Shown here: positions 1 to 5,242 of the stretch, piece by piece | Layout: each line of letters opens with the position of its first letter | How positions within the stretch are numbered: the first letter of the stretch is position 1 | Assembly: GCA_030620915.1 (NCBI GenBank) | Contig: JAUXIR010000103.1 | Location: 1-6,112, forward strand | Length of the DNA stretch: 6,112 nt | From: Geopsychrobacter sp. | GTDB taxonomy: Bacteria; Desulfobacterota; Desulfuromonadia; Desulfuromonadales; Geopsychrobacteraceae | Direction of reading: 5' to 3' | Position numbers and translations under genes: made by a program | Notes under the pieces: model-generated | Seen by the model: the letters and a program-made list of their open reading frames with translations, nothing else | Told to the model about the DNA's origin: nothing | The model's database searches: none

Positions 1-1526
1 GCAGCAAGAATGCGGAACAGCTCGCTATCCGGATCGGCCTCTAAGGCCAGCGGGCGGCTGGCGGTTTCGAAGTGGAAGGTCTGACTCGCCGCATCCAGTT
101 GCAGCTGTTGGCGCAGTACCCCTGTTTCGGTGGTCAATTGCAGCTCGACCGCAAGCTGGTAGGTAGGCCGCTGGGTCAATCTGCCGCTGACCCGCCAGCC
201 ATCCTTGCCATCCTTCAACCGAACCAGTTTCACATCCTGCAAGGCCAGCTGTGGTCCCTCTCGCCTTGATAGCCATTGCTCGAAAAATGGCTGCAGATTG
301 ATACCACTGATGGTTGAGAACAGCTCGCTGAAATCATCCCAGTTAACCCGGGTATGCATCCTTTCTTTCGCAAGCTGGCGTAATCCGGTCCAGAAGGCCT
401 GGTCGCCGATTCTTTTCCGCAGCATATGAAACAGCAGTGCCGTCTTGCCATAACCGATCGCCTGGCTGGCCTTGTCATGACGGGAGCTGAAACGGTTGAT
501 GGCAAAGACATTGTCCGCGCCGACCAGATTGGCGTAATCACGCAGAATGTTCCGCCGATATTCTTGTGCTTCGGTTGCTGAACTGCGCTCCTTATACAGA
601 TAATCGGCGACATAGGTGGTTAGGCCTTCGGCCCAGTTACCTTGGCGGTAGTCAACCCGCACGCCGCTTCCCCACCAGGAGTGAGCGATTTCGTGGCCGA
701 GACTGGTTTTGACGATAAACGGCAGCTTGATCACGCTGCTGCCGAGCAGGGTCCAGGAGGGCAGGCCGTAGCCGGTCGGAAAGAAATTTTCAACAATGGC
801 GAATTTATGAAAGGGGTAGGGGCCGAACAGCTCCGCGTAGAATTGCAGATAGCTGCGTGCTTGCCGCAGATAGGTTGCGGCCAGGGGGGCTGAGTCGGCA
901 TAGAAATAGGCATAGATCGGCACCGGCCCGGCCAGATCTTCGAACACCTCATAAGCACCGGCCGAGAGGGTCAGGCCCTGTATCGGATAGTCGACCAGCC
1001 AGACCGAACTGCTGCGGTCGCCTGCAACCTGGCGGGCGATGCGTCTTCCGGAGGTGATCGCCTCGGTGCCGACCGGTGCCGAGATGCTGATGCGGTAGTG
1101 TACTTTTTTGCCCTGCAGACGCGGATACCAGTGAACCCCGGAGGAGAGATAGCTGCCGCCAGCTGAGATGCCGGCGGAAACGCCATAGCTGGGGTCCTCA
1201 TTGTGGAGCGGGGTCTTACTGACCTGGTCGTTGAAAACTCCCCTGTAACTGATGCTGATCGGTTCTGTACCACCTGGCTCCAGCTGCAGAATACCACCGG
1301 AGAACATATAGGGCAGCGGGCGGTCACCCTGGCGAATCGCGACTATTTCACAGCGGTTGGAGAGCTGCAGCTTAAGCGGTGACTCAATCCGGCCATTAAA
1401 GTCGATCTCTGCCCTGGCGACCAAGCGCTGTTCAGCCGGATGCAGACCGATATCAAGCTCATAGTTAATTGCCGCGAAAGCCGATGCCGGAAGCAGCAGG
1501 AGGAAAAGCAATAACAGTGATTTCAT
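1..1526 (-). CDS. Secreted M1-family zinc peptidase, 3' end outside window
   Basis: This is a zinc-dependent peptidase of clan MA, family M1, predicted to act in the periplasm or outside the cell. The first 508 residues are present and the C-terminus lies beyond position 1. Residues 1-18 form a signal peptide: K2, a leucine-rich core, and an AFA cleavage site before A19. Zinc site: HEIAH at residues 278-282 followed by SWWG, with the third ligand E300 in NWAEG. Y359 in GYGKT is the expected transition-state tyrosine. The exopeptidase GAMEN loop of classical aminopeptidase N is replaced by VENFFPTGYG (245-254), 32 residues before the first histidine. The HEXXH-to-Glu spacing is 17, not the usual 18. 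Both changes match a bacterial M1 subgroup that I recall from deltaproteobacteria. The start is chosen for the signal peptide; a GAGG lies 13 nt upstream, which is rather far. Substrate unknown. From memory some relatives carry a ChaN-type domain downstream, which cannot be tested here. Confidence 0.93.
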   Translation of the reverse strand, partial: MKSLLLLFLLLLPASAFAAINYELDIGLHPAEQRLVARAEIDFNGRIESPLKLQLSNRCEIVAIRQGDRPLPYMFSGGILQLEPGGTEPISISYRGVFNDQVSKTPLHNEDPSYGVSAGISAGGSYLSSGVHWYPRLQGKKVHYRISISAPVGTEAITSGRRIARQVAGDRSSSVWLVDYPIQGLTLSAGAYEVFEDLAGPVPIYAYFYADSAPLAATYLRQARSYLQFYAELFGPYPFHKFAIVENFFPTGYGLPSWTLLGSSVIKLPFIVKTSLGHEIAHSWWGSGVRVDYRQGNWAEGLTTYVADYLYKERSSATEAQEYRRNILRDYANLVGADNVFAINRFSSRHDKASQAIGYGKTALLFHMLRKRIGDQAFWTGLRQLAKERMHTRVNWDDFSELFSTISGINLQPFFEQWLSRREGPQLALQDVKLVRLKDGKDGWRVSGRLTQRPTYQLAVELQLTTETGVLRQQLQLDAASQTFHFETASRPLALEADPDSELFRILA

Positions 1527-1711
1527 CGTAATCTGTCGACCTCAAGATAGAAATTCTGATTTGGAACAAAATGCAGGGAGTTGCTGGGACAGTATACCTG
1601 GCTTTGACATCTTCATGCTGAAACAGGGGCTCAGGGGTGGAGTATCATCCAGCCCGGCAACCAGCAACACAGATTTTCATCCAGAACGAGGCTTACCTTA
1701 CCAGATCTGTC

Positions 1712-1720
1712 TGCTATACT
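1712..1720 (+). promoter_or_regulatory. Extended -10 promoter candidate for cytochrome gene
   Basis: TGCTATACT combines the TGn extension with a 5/6 match to TATAAT. The -35 region around 1692-1697 (CTTACC) is poor, which is tolerated by extended -10 promoters. Predicted transcription start is near 1727, giving a leader of about 72 nt before the cytochrome start codon. Confidence 0.4.
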
Positions 1721-1789
1721 CTCCCCGAAATCTCAACAACCTATGCTGCCGGATTGCCGAGCTGAAGTCAGGTGGCTTTAACAGAATTC

Positions 1790-1795
1790 AGGAGA
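1790..1795 (+). promoter_or_regulatory. Ribosome binding site setting cytochrome start
   Basis: AGGAGA lies just before two tandem ATG codons (1799 and 1802). The spacing from GGAG is 4 nt to the first and 7 nt to the second, so initiation could be at either. An upstream in-frame GTG at 1772 has no comparable site and would spoil the signal peptide. Confidence 0.7.
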
Positions 1796-1798
1796 CAA

Positions 1799-2317
1799 AT
1801 GATGCTTATTCGAAAAACCGCTATTCTCTTTTTTGCCGCAATCCTGATCTGCATCCCGCAGCTGGTCCTGGCGGGGGACTCGGCTCATCCCTTGAAGACA
1901 GGCGCAGAACATGGCATCCAGATTTCTCCTGATCTTAAAAAACTGCTCAACCAGGAGATGGCCGCCATTCAGCAGGGCATGATGGCCCTGATCCCTGCGC
2001 TGTCAGCCGGGAACTGGGAAGAGGCGGCGACCATCGGTCAGAACATCAAGGCCAGCTTCATCATGAAACAAAAGCTGACCAAGGCCCAAAAAGAGGAGCT
2101 GCATCGGGTTTTGCCAGCGGCTTTTATCGAGATGGATCAAGCCTTCCACAAATCGGCTGGAATGCTGGCGCACGCCGCTGAAAAGAGAAACGCCGATGTC
2201 GCGAATTTTTATTTCTTTAAACTCAATGAGGCCTGTGTCTCTTGCCACGCAAAATTTGCAACTGAGCGTTTTCCCGGGCTCGTCAAGCAGGCCGGCGCGG
2301 AAGAAGATCACCATTAA
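1799..2317 (+). CDS. Exported monohaem c-type cytochrome, cytochrome c'-like
   Basis: Small electron-carrier-type or sensor-type cytochrome, predicted periplasmic; its partner is unknown. The 172-residue product starts with a signal peptide: R5 and K6, a hydrophobic core at residues 7-22, then LVLAG with likely cleavage after A22 or nearby. The single haem-binding motif CVSCH is at residues 146-150, close to the C-terminus. The rest is mostly helical and charged (NWEEAATIGQNIKASF, LTKAQKEELHRVLP). A C-terminal CXXCH after about 120 helical residues is the layout of the cytochrome c'/c-556 four-helix-bundle class; assignment to that class is inference from architecture. Only one CXXCH is present, so this is not a multihaem cytochrome. 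The acidic and histidine-rich tail EEDHH could bind metal. The next gene follows after 71 bp without a terminator. The true start may be the second ATG at 1802. Confidence 0.85.
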   Translation: MMLIRKTAILFFAAILICIPQLVLAGDSAHPLKTGAEHGIQISPDLKKLLNQEMAAIQQGMMALIPALSAGNWEEAATIGQNIKASFIMKQKLTKAQKEELHRVLPAAFIEMDQAFHKSAGMLAHAAEKRNADVANFYFFKLNEACVSCHAKFATERFPGLVKQAGAEEDHH

Positions 2318-2388
2318 TAGGCTATGATGGAGAGAGGGTAGGGTCAACCGGGCAATGGTTGTTGCGGGGTATCGACCCTGGGCTGGCG

Positions 2389-3078
2389 ATGCGACAAGAA
2401 AACATCTACCAGATCGAGGAACTTCACGAAAAGACCCGGATCTTTGCCGACCGGGCCGAGGGCGGCGTCCGCCTGGGCGAGCTGCTCGGCGAACTGGAAC
2501 TGGAACGACCGCTGGTGTTAGCGATTCCGGCCGGTGGGGTGCCGGTTGCCATCGCCCTGGCCGATCTGCTGCACGCAAGCCTCGATGTTGCGGTGGTGAG
2601 CAAAATTACCCTCCCCTGGGACAGCGAGGCGGGTTACGGTGCCGTTGCCTTTGATGGCAGCTACCAACTCAATCATAGTCTGATCGCGCGGGCCGGCCTG
2701 AGCGCAGAGCAGGTCGAGACCGGTATCCGGGCGACCCGCACCAAGGTGGAAAGGCGCCTGATGCTGTTTGGTCGGCAGAGCCCGCTGCCGCAGCTGAGCG
2801 GTCGCGACCTGATCCTGGTCGACGATGGTCTGGCCAGCGGGTTTACCCTGCAGGTCGCGGTCGCGGCCCTGCGGCGGGCCGGAGCGGAGCGACTGCTGGT
2901 GGCGGTTCCGACCGGCCACACTGCTGCGGCCGAGCGCCTGGCCAGCGAGGTCGAAGCCCTCTACTGCGCCAATCTGCGCAGCGGGTGGAGCTATTCGGTC
3001 GCGGCCGCTTATCGCAGCTGGTACGATCTGAGCGAAACCGAGGCCAGGTTATTACTGGAACAACAGGCAGCGGGGTAA
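2389..3078 (+). CDS. Phosphoribosyltransferase-fold protein (type I PRTase)
   Basis: Type I phosphoribosyltransferase family protein, predicted cytoplasmic, 229 residues from the ATG at 2389. The PRPP-binding loop is clear: four hydrophobic residues (141-144) followed by DDGLASGFT at 145-153. Upstream are IPAGGVPVA and a VSKITLPW segment followed by GYGAVAFDG, a pattern I recognise from stand-alone bacterial PRTases of unassigned substrate. Near the C-terminus, YCANLRSGWS is also typical of this subgroup. The acceptor base cannot be told from sequence, and salvage of a purine or pyrimidine is only one possibility. Start choice is uncertain. The ATG at 2389 has no good Shine-Dalgarno, and in-frame TTG codons at 2359 and 2362 would add up to ten residues. 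The N-terminal KTRIFADR block, where family similarity begins, is included either way. GC content is higher than in the flanking genes. It probably shares a transcript with the cytochrome gene, but no functional link is evident. Confidence 0.88.
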   Translation: MRQENIYQIEELHEKTRIFADRAEGGVRLGELLGELELERPLVLAIPAGGVPVAIALADLLHASLDVAVVSKITLPWDSEAGYGAVAFDGSYQLNHSLIARAGLSAEQVETGIRATRTKVERRLMLFGRQSPLPQLSGRDLILVDDGLASGFTLQVAVAALRRAGAERLLVAVPTGHTAAAERLASEVEALYCANLRSGWSYSVAAAYRSWYDLSETEARLLLEQQAAG

Positions 3079-3089
3079 CGTCACGGGTG

Positions 3090-3593
3090 TCAGTTTTTCG
3101 GCGGATTGAGCATCAATGCCAGGTCTTCCAGCAGCGCCTGCAGATCCTCCTCATGCTCAACTTCCTGCTCCAGAATCTGCAAGGCGATATTGTAGGTGAC
3201 CGGATCTTTCCCCGCAGTCAATTTCATCAGATCGTCATAAACACCGATAGCGCACTGCTCTCCCTTGATATTCTGTTCCAACAATTTCCGCACAAAGGGA
3301 TCAGTTGGAGCCTCATAGCCACAGTTGCACCAGGTGAACCACTCCTGCGGATCGATCAGCGGGGTGCCGCCGAGTTGAATGATCCGGTCGGCAACCAGCG
3401 TGGCATGGCCCAGCTCTTCGGTTGCATGCACGAGCAACTCAGCCATCACGGCGTCCTTCATCGGTCCCTTGATCACTTTGGCCCCGAGCCAATACTGATA
3501 GTAAGCCAACCATTCATCGGCATAGGCCTTATTCAGAACGATTAACAGCTGGTCAACATCCAGACCAACAATTGCGCGACCCTTGCTCCCCAT
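3090..3593 (-). CDS. Dps-like (DPSL/thioferritin-type) diiron ferritin
   Basis: Cytoplasmic ferritin-like protein, 167 residues, expected to oxidise Fe(II), probably with hydrogen peroxide, and store it in a cage. It has four helices with the full bacterioferritin-type diiron set: E27, E60 and H63 (EELGH), E112, and E144 and H147 (EVEH). The E27-to-E60 spacing of 33 equals that of bacterioferritin. C89 and C114 are 25 residues apart, and E112-Q-C114-A-I matches the EQCAI segment of archaeal DPSL as I remember it; that family is defined by this cysteine pair next to the metal site. A third cysteine, C91, forms CNC with C89. No haem-ligand methionine of true bacterioferritin is evident. The start is supported by AGGAGG (3600-3605) six nucleotides upstream. 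The stop lies 11 bp from the converging PRTase gene, with no terminator seen between them. Alternative naming: generic ferritin-like domain protein. Confidence 0.9.
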   Translation of the reverse strand: MGSKGRAIVGLDVDQLLIVLNKAYADEWLAYYQYWLGAKVIKGPMKDAVMAELLVHATEELGHATLVADRIIQLGGTPLIDPQEWFTWCNCGYEAPTDPFVRKLLEQNIKGEQCAIGVYDDLMKLTAGKDPVTYNIALQILEQEVEHEEDLQALLEDLALMLNPPKN

Positions 3594-3628
3594 CCGCTTC
3601 CTCCTTTTGATGACTGCTTACGTCTAAT

Positions 3629-3666
3629 AGCCATTAAACTAGTAGCGTATGGCTTAGGAAAGTCAA
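3629..3666 (-). promoter_or_regulatory. Ferritin promoter region with inverted repeat
   Basis: On the minus strand TTGACT (3661-3666) is a -35 candidate. The -10 is unclear: TACTAG at 3639-3644 with 16-nt spacing, or TTTAAT at 3633-3638, a better hexamer but with only a weak TTTCCT -35 at 3656-3661. Covering both is a perfect inverted repeat, AGCCAT (3629-3634) with ATGGCT (3649-3654), 14 nt apart, nearly centred on the palindrome ACTAGT (3638-3643). The position fits an operator. It does not look like a classic Fur or PerR box. Confidence 0.35.
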
Positions 3667-3733
3667 CCAAGGCAGAGAATCTCAGCCAACTTGGAAATGA
3701 TTGTACGGACCGGATTAAAGCTGTAGCGCTAAG

Positions 3734-3802
3734 GGGCCAACTCGACTCTGCCAGCCAGCGGCCGCACGCTGTCGAGTATGCCGGCCCGCCAGGGTCAGAC
3801 CC
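3734..3802. repeat. Imperfect long hairpin plus GGGTC/GACCC palindrome, possible dispersed repeat
   Basis: GGGCC (3734-3738) and ACTCGAC (3740-3746) pair with GTCGAGT (3771-3777) and GGCCC (3783-3787). An inner stem AGCG (3757-3760) with CGCT (3767-3770) stacks directly on the right arm. Five bases further on, GGGTC-A-GACCC (3792-3802) forms a separate palindrome. No T-tract follows, so this is not a terminator. Bulged hairpins next to GGGTCAGACCC remind me of REP-like elements spread by IS200-type (RAYT) transposases; that is inference, and no transposase is present. An 8-bp palindrome TAGCGCTA (3724-3731) lies just upstream. I see no gene in the rest of 3594-3904. Confidence 0.4.
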
Positions 3803-3904
3803 CTTGCCATTGGTTTTGATTTTCAGGCGGAACTGCGGGATGCCGCGAGCACTCTTGAGCAAAAGACCGCGGGAAGCAGGATTTTCCACTGAGAAGTTAA
3901 AAAA

Positions 3905-3934
3905 GGGTCGGGACCGATTCTGCGGTCCCGACCC
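3905..3934 (-). terminator. Bidirectional rho-independent terminator after CBS gene
   Basis: A perfect 12-bp GC-rich stem: GGGTCGGGACCG (3905-3916) with CGGTCCCGACCC (3923-3934), loop of six. Read leftward the stem is followed by six T; read rightward it is followed by TATTTTT. It lies 25 nt past the stop of the leftward CBS gene, which it should terminate. It would also stop rightward read-through from the phosphoribosyltransferase side. Each arm contains its own small dyad (GGTC-GG-GACC). Confidence 0.92.
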
Positions 3935-3959
3935 TATTTTTCATTCAGAGCTTTATTAC

Positions 3960-4403
3960 TCAGGCGGCGGTGAAATCGCCGCTGATATAATTTTCCAGCT
4001 GGTGGATCAGAAATTCTTTCTGGGCGATCGACGCCTTGACCAGGTCTCCGATGGAGAGAACCCCGATCAACCGGTCATTGTCCATGACCGGCAGGTGGCG
4101 GCAGCGCTTGTCGGTCATCAGGGCCATGCATTCCTCTATCGTCATTTCCGGGGTCACGTAGGTGACCCTGGTCGACATGATATCCCTGACCAGGGTCTTG
4201 GTCGACGAGACCCCCTTGAGAATCACCTTGCGGGCGTAATCGCGCTCGGAAATGATCCCCACCAGCTGGTTGTTATCGACGACCAAAAGCGCGCCGCTCT
4301 CTTTTTCTGCCATCATCTCCAGCGCAGCGTAAACCGACTTGTCGGAGGTGATGCTCCAGATTTGATTCCCTTTTGTTCCCAGTACCTGCTTGACAGTATT
4401 CAT
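3960..4403 (-). CDS. Stand-alone tandem CBS-domain (Bateman module) protein
   Basis: 147-residue cytoplasmic protein made only of two CBS repeats, which as a pair bind adenosine ligands such as AMP, ATP or S-adenosylmethionine and act as energy or redox sensors. Repeat 1 spans roughly residues 5-62, ending in VGIISERDYAR; repeat 2 spans roughly 72-128, ending in IGVLSIGDLVK. Both carry the S-x-x-D ribose/phosphate motif (S52-D55 and S117-D120), so both sites look able to bind. DIMS at 74-77 opens the second repeat in the usual way, and RCRHLPVMD (100-108) is a common form of its core strand. A short helical tail follows. There is no fused enzyme or transporter domain, so its target is unknown. 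The start at 4403 is fixed by GGAGG seven nucleotides upstream; the frame stays open for 50 more codons, but that part is low-complexity leader. Monocistronic: own terminator downstream, divergent gene upstream. Confidence 0.93.
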   Translation of the reverse strand: MNTVKQVLGTKGNQIWSITSDKSVYAALEMMAEKESGALLVVDNNQLVGIISERDYARKVILKGVSSTKTLVRDIMSTRVTYVTPEMTIEECMALMTDKRCRHLPVMDNDRLIGVLSIGDLVKASIAQKEFLIHQLENYISGDFTAA

Positions 4404-4410
4404 AGACACA

Positions 4411-4415
4411 CCTCC
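4411..4415 (-). promoter_or_regulatory. Ribosome binding site fixing CBS gene start
   Basis: GGAGG on the minus strand, seven nucleotides before the ATG at 4403. It decides against the in-frame upstream ATG at 4553, which overlaps promoter-like DNA and has no such site. Confidence 0.8.
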
Positions 4416-4524
4416 AGATGTTGGGGCCGGTTCTCTGTGGGCCGGAAAATGGAATTTCCCAGGCGCATACCTACTGAGCAGTTTTTCAGCGCAGCGCCTT
4501 GGAAGAGACGGGGGAAGGTAAGTA

Positions 4525-4560
4525 ATGGTATTACGGTACCATATTATTTGCAAGTGTCAA
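4525..4560 (-). promoter_or_regulatory. Leftward promoter candidate with overlapping dyad (CBS gene)
   Basis: On the minus strand a perfect TTGACA -35 lies at 4555-4560. The only -10 candidate at 16-nt spacing is weak (TACCGT, 4533-4538). Overlapping it is an inverted repeat ATGGTA (4525-4530) with TACCAT (4537-4542), spacer of six, containing the palindrome GGTACC. A good -35, a poor -10 and a dyad on the -10 suggest a regulated promoter, but this is inference. Confidence 0.4.
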
Positions 4561-4567
4561 GCATAGC

Positions 4568-4593
4568 CTTTCAAGCTATCCGTAACTTGAGAG
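4568..4593. repeat. Inverted repeat between divergent promoters
   Basis: CTTTCAAG (4568-4575) and CTTGAGAG (4586-4593) pair over eight positions, one of them G-U, across a 10-nt spacer. It sits just upstream of the leftward -35 and about 70 bp upstream of the rightward promoter. No T-tract directly follows. Possible regulator site or chance. Confidence 0.35.
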
Positions 4594-4665
4594 AGGAGCA
4601 GTGCGCAATTTTTCTGATTCCCCCTGAACCATCATTCCCTGAGCCGGTCGCGCGGAGTATTAACA

Positions 4666-4694
4666 TTGACTTGATTTTCGCAGCGGGCTACACT
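4666..4694 (+). promoter_or_regulatory. Sigma70-type promoter of flagellar-like gene
   Basis: TTGACT (4666-4671), 17-nt spacer, TACACT (4689-4694). Predicted transcription start is near 4701, giving a leader of about 24 nt. The arrangement is housekeeping-like; no sigma54 (GG-N10-GC) or sigma28 (TAAA-N15-GCCGATAA) pattern is seen at this spot. Confidence 0.65.
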
Positions 4695-4712
4695 TGTAAG
4701 AACTTTCTCACG

Positions 4713-4718
4713 AAGGAG
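4713..4718 (+). promoter_or_regulatory. Ribosome binding site fixing flagellar-like gene start
   Basis: AAGGAG ends six nucleotides before the ATG at 4725. It settles the start within a much longer open frame that extends back to 3804 across the CBS gene region and the terminator, and that has no coding character upstream of 4725. Confidence 0.85.
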
Positions 4719-4724
4719 TCGCCA

Positions 4725-5069
4725 ATGCCTTTGTCGATCAACACCAGTATCTCCGCTTTACACGCCCTGGGAACCAAGCAAGCCGCAACCGCCAACAATA
4801 TCGCCAACCTCGATTCGACTCAATTCAAGAAATCACGCGTCGTGCTGGAAGAAGGGGAGAGCGGCAGCGTGTCGGCCAGGGTGCAGCAGATCAACAGCCC
4901 TGGGGTGATGATCAATCAGCCGGACGGTTCGCTGGAGGAACTCTCTAATGTCGAACTGAGCCAGGAACTGACCGACATGATCCCCACCCAACACGGCTAC
5001 GAAGCCAACATCAAGGCGCTGCAGACTCAAGGAGAGATGGAAGATTCGATTATCGACCTGCTCGGCTAG
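4725..5069 (+). CDS. Orphan flagellar basal-body rod-like protein (short FlgC-like)
   Basis: 114-residue protein with both end motifs of the flagellar rod/hook family. The N-terminal helix carries ALGTKQAATANNIANLDSTQ (14-33) followed by FKK, the family's ANNIAN-x-x-T-x-x-F box. The C-terminal helix has LTDMIPTQHGYEANIKALQT (82-101), the family's Q-x-x-Y-x-A-N box. The middle, about 45 residues, is very short and contains INSPGVMINQPDG. Proteins of this family are exported by the flagellar type III system and polymerise through these two helices. FlgC is the closest in size at about 134-140 residues, but the present protein is shorter and not in a flagellar operon. It has its own promoter and terminator, and both neighbours are unrelated. 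It could be an accessory axial protein or one used outside the flagellum. The family call is firm; the exact role is unknown. Confidence 0.9.
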   Translation: MPLSINTSISALHALGTKQAATANNIANLDSTQFKKSRVVLEEGESGSVSARVQQINSPGVMINQPDGSLEELSNVELSQELTDMIPTQHGYEANIKALQTQGEMEDSIIDLLG

Positions 5070-5151
5070 CAACCGGTTCATGGCAAGATCGACAGGCTGC
5101 TAGGCGGCATCTTTTAAATAGCAAAAACACTGCATCACATCTAACATATGA

Positions 5152-5179
5152 AAGGCCCGCATTTTTCGCTGCGGGCCTT
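5152..5179 (+). terminator. Rho-independent terminator after flagellar-like gene
   Basis: A perfect 10-bp stem AAGGCCCGCA (5152-5161) with TGCGGGCCTT (5170-5179), loop of eight, followed by the T-rich CGTTTATTTATT. It lies 82 nt after the stop of the flagellar-like gene. The T-tract is interrupted, but the stem is strong. Confidence 0.85.
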
Positions 5180-5201
5180 CGTTTATTTATTCGCTATTTG
5201 T

Positions 5202-5239
5202 GCCCTTGTCACGGGCTTGACCGGCGGTTTGTGACCGTC
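5202..5239. repeat. Two small tandem hairpins
   Basis: GCCC (5202-5205) pairs with GGGC (5213-5216) across seven bases, and GGCGGT (5223-5228) pairs with ACCGTC (5234-5239) across five bases, including one G-U pair. They lie between the terminator and the 92-nt inverted-repeat unit and may belong to the same structured element. On their own they are weak. Confidence 0.3.
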
Positions 5240-5242
5240 AGC

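Larger units (their letters stand above)
1527..1798. other. Divergent spacer between peptidase and cytochrome genes
   Basis: No convincing gene is seen. For the leftward peptidase gene, a TATACT -10 candidate lies at 1591-1596 on the minus strand, without a good -35. For the rightward cytochrome gene an extended -10 lies at 1712-1720. A hairpin with 8-nt arms and one mismatch (1634-1641 with 1648-1655, loop of six) sits between them. It has no T-tract, so it is not a terminator; it could be an operator dyad or chance. A TTGACA at 1604-1609 on the plus strand has no -10 at usable distance. Confidence 0.4.
4404..4724. other. Divergent spacer between CBS and flagellar-like genes
   Basis: No gene is seen in these 321 bp. 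The part nearest the CBS gene (4416-4520) would be its leader of about 120 nt and shows only weak short repeats. The middle (4525-4593) carries two dyads and a leftward -35. The right part (4666-4718) carries the promoter and ribosome site of the flagellar-like gene. Confidence 0.6.

Noticed and set aside
1634..1655. Hairpin upstream of the cytochrome gene as a terminator
   Set aside because: No T-tract on either side and no gene ends there.
1561..1932. 123-codon open frame overlapping the cytochrome gene
   Set aside because: It is in another frame, lacks a ribosome site and any recognisable motif, and overlaps a gene with signal peptide and CXXCH.
2003..2578. 191-codon minus-strand frame antisense to the cytochrome and PRTase genes
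   Set aside because: It is antisense to two well-supported genes and has no family motif or start signal.
3542..3889. 115-codon minus-strand frame upstream of the ferritin gene
   Set aside because: It overlaps the ferritin start and its ribosome site in a different frame and translates the hairpin repeat; no coding character.
4404..4553. N-terminal extension of the CBS protein by 50 residues
   Set aside because: It has no ribosome site, the content is unlike CBS proteins, and it would include promoter-like dyads; GGAGG before 4403 gives a clean start.
3804..4724. Long open frame reading into the flagellar-like gene, as if a large fusion protein
   Set aside because: It runs through the terminator and antisense to the CBS gene, has no family features upstream of 4725, and a good promoter and ribosome site mark 4725 as the start.
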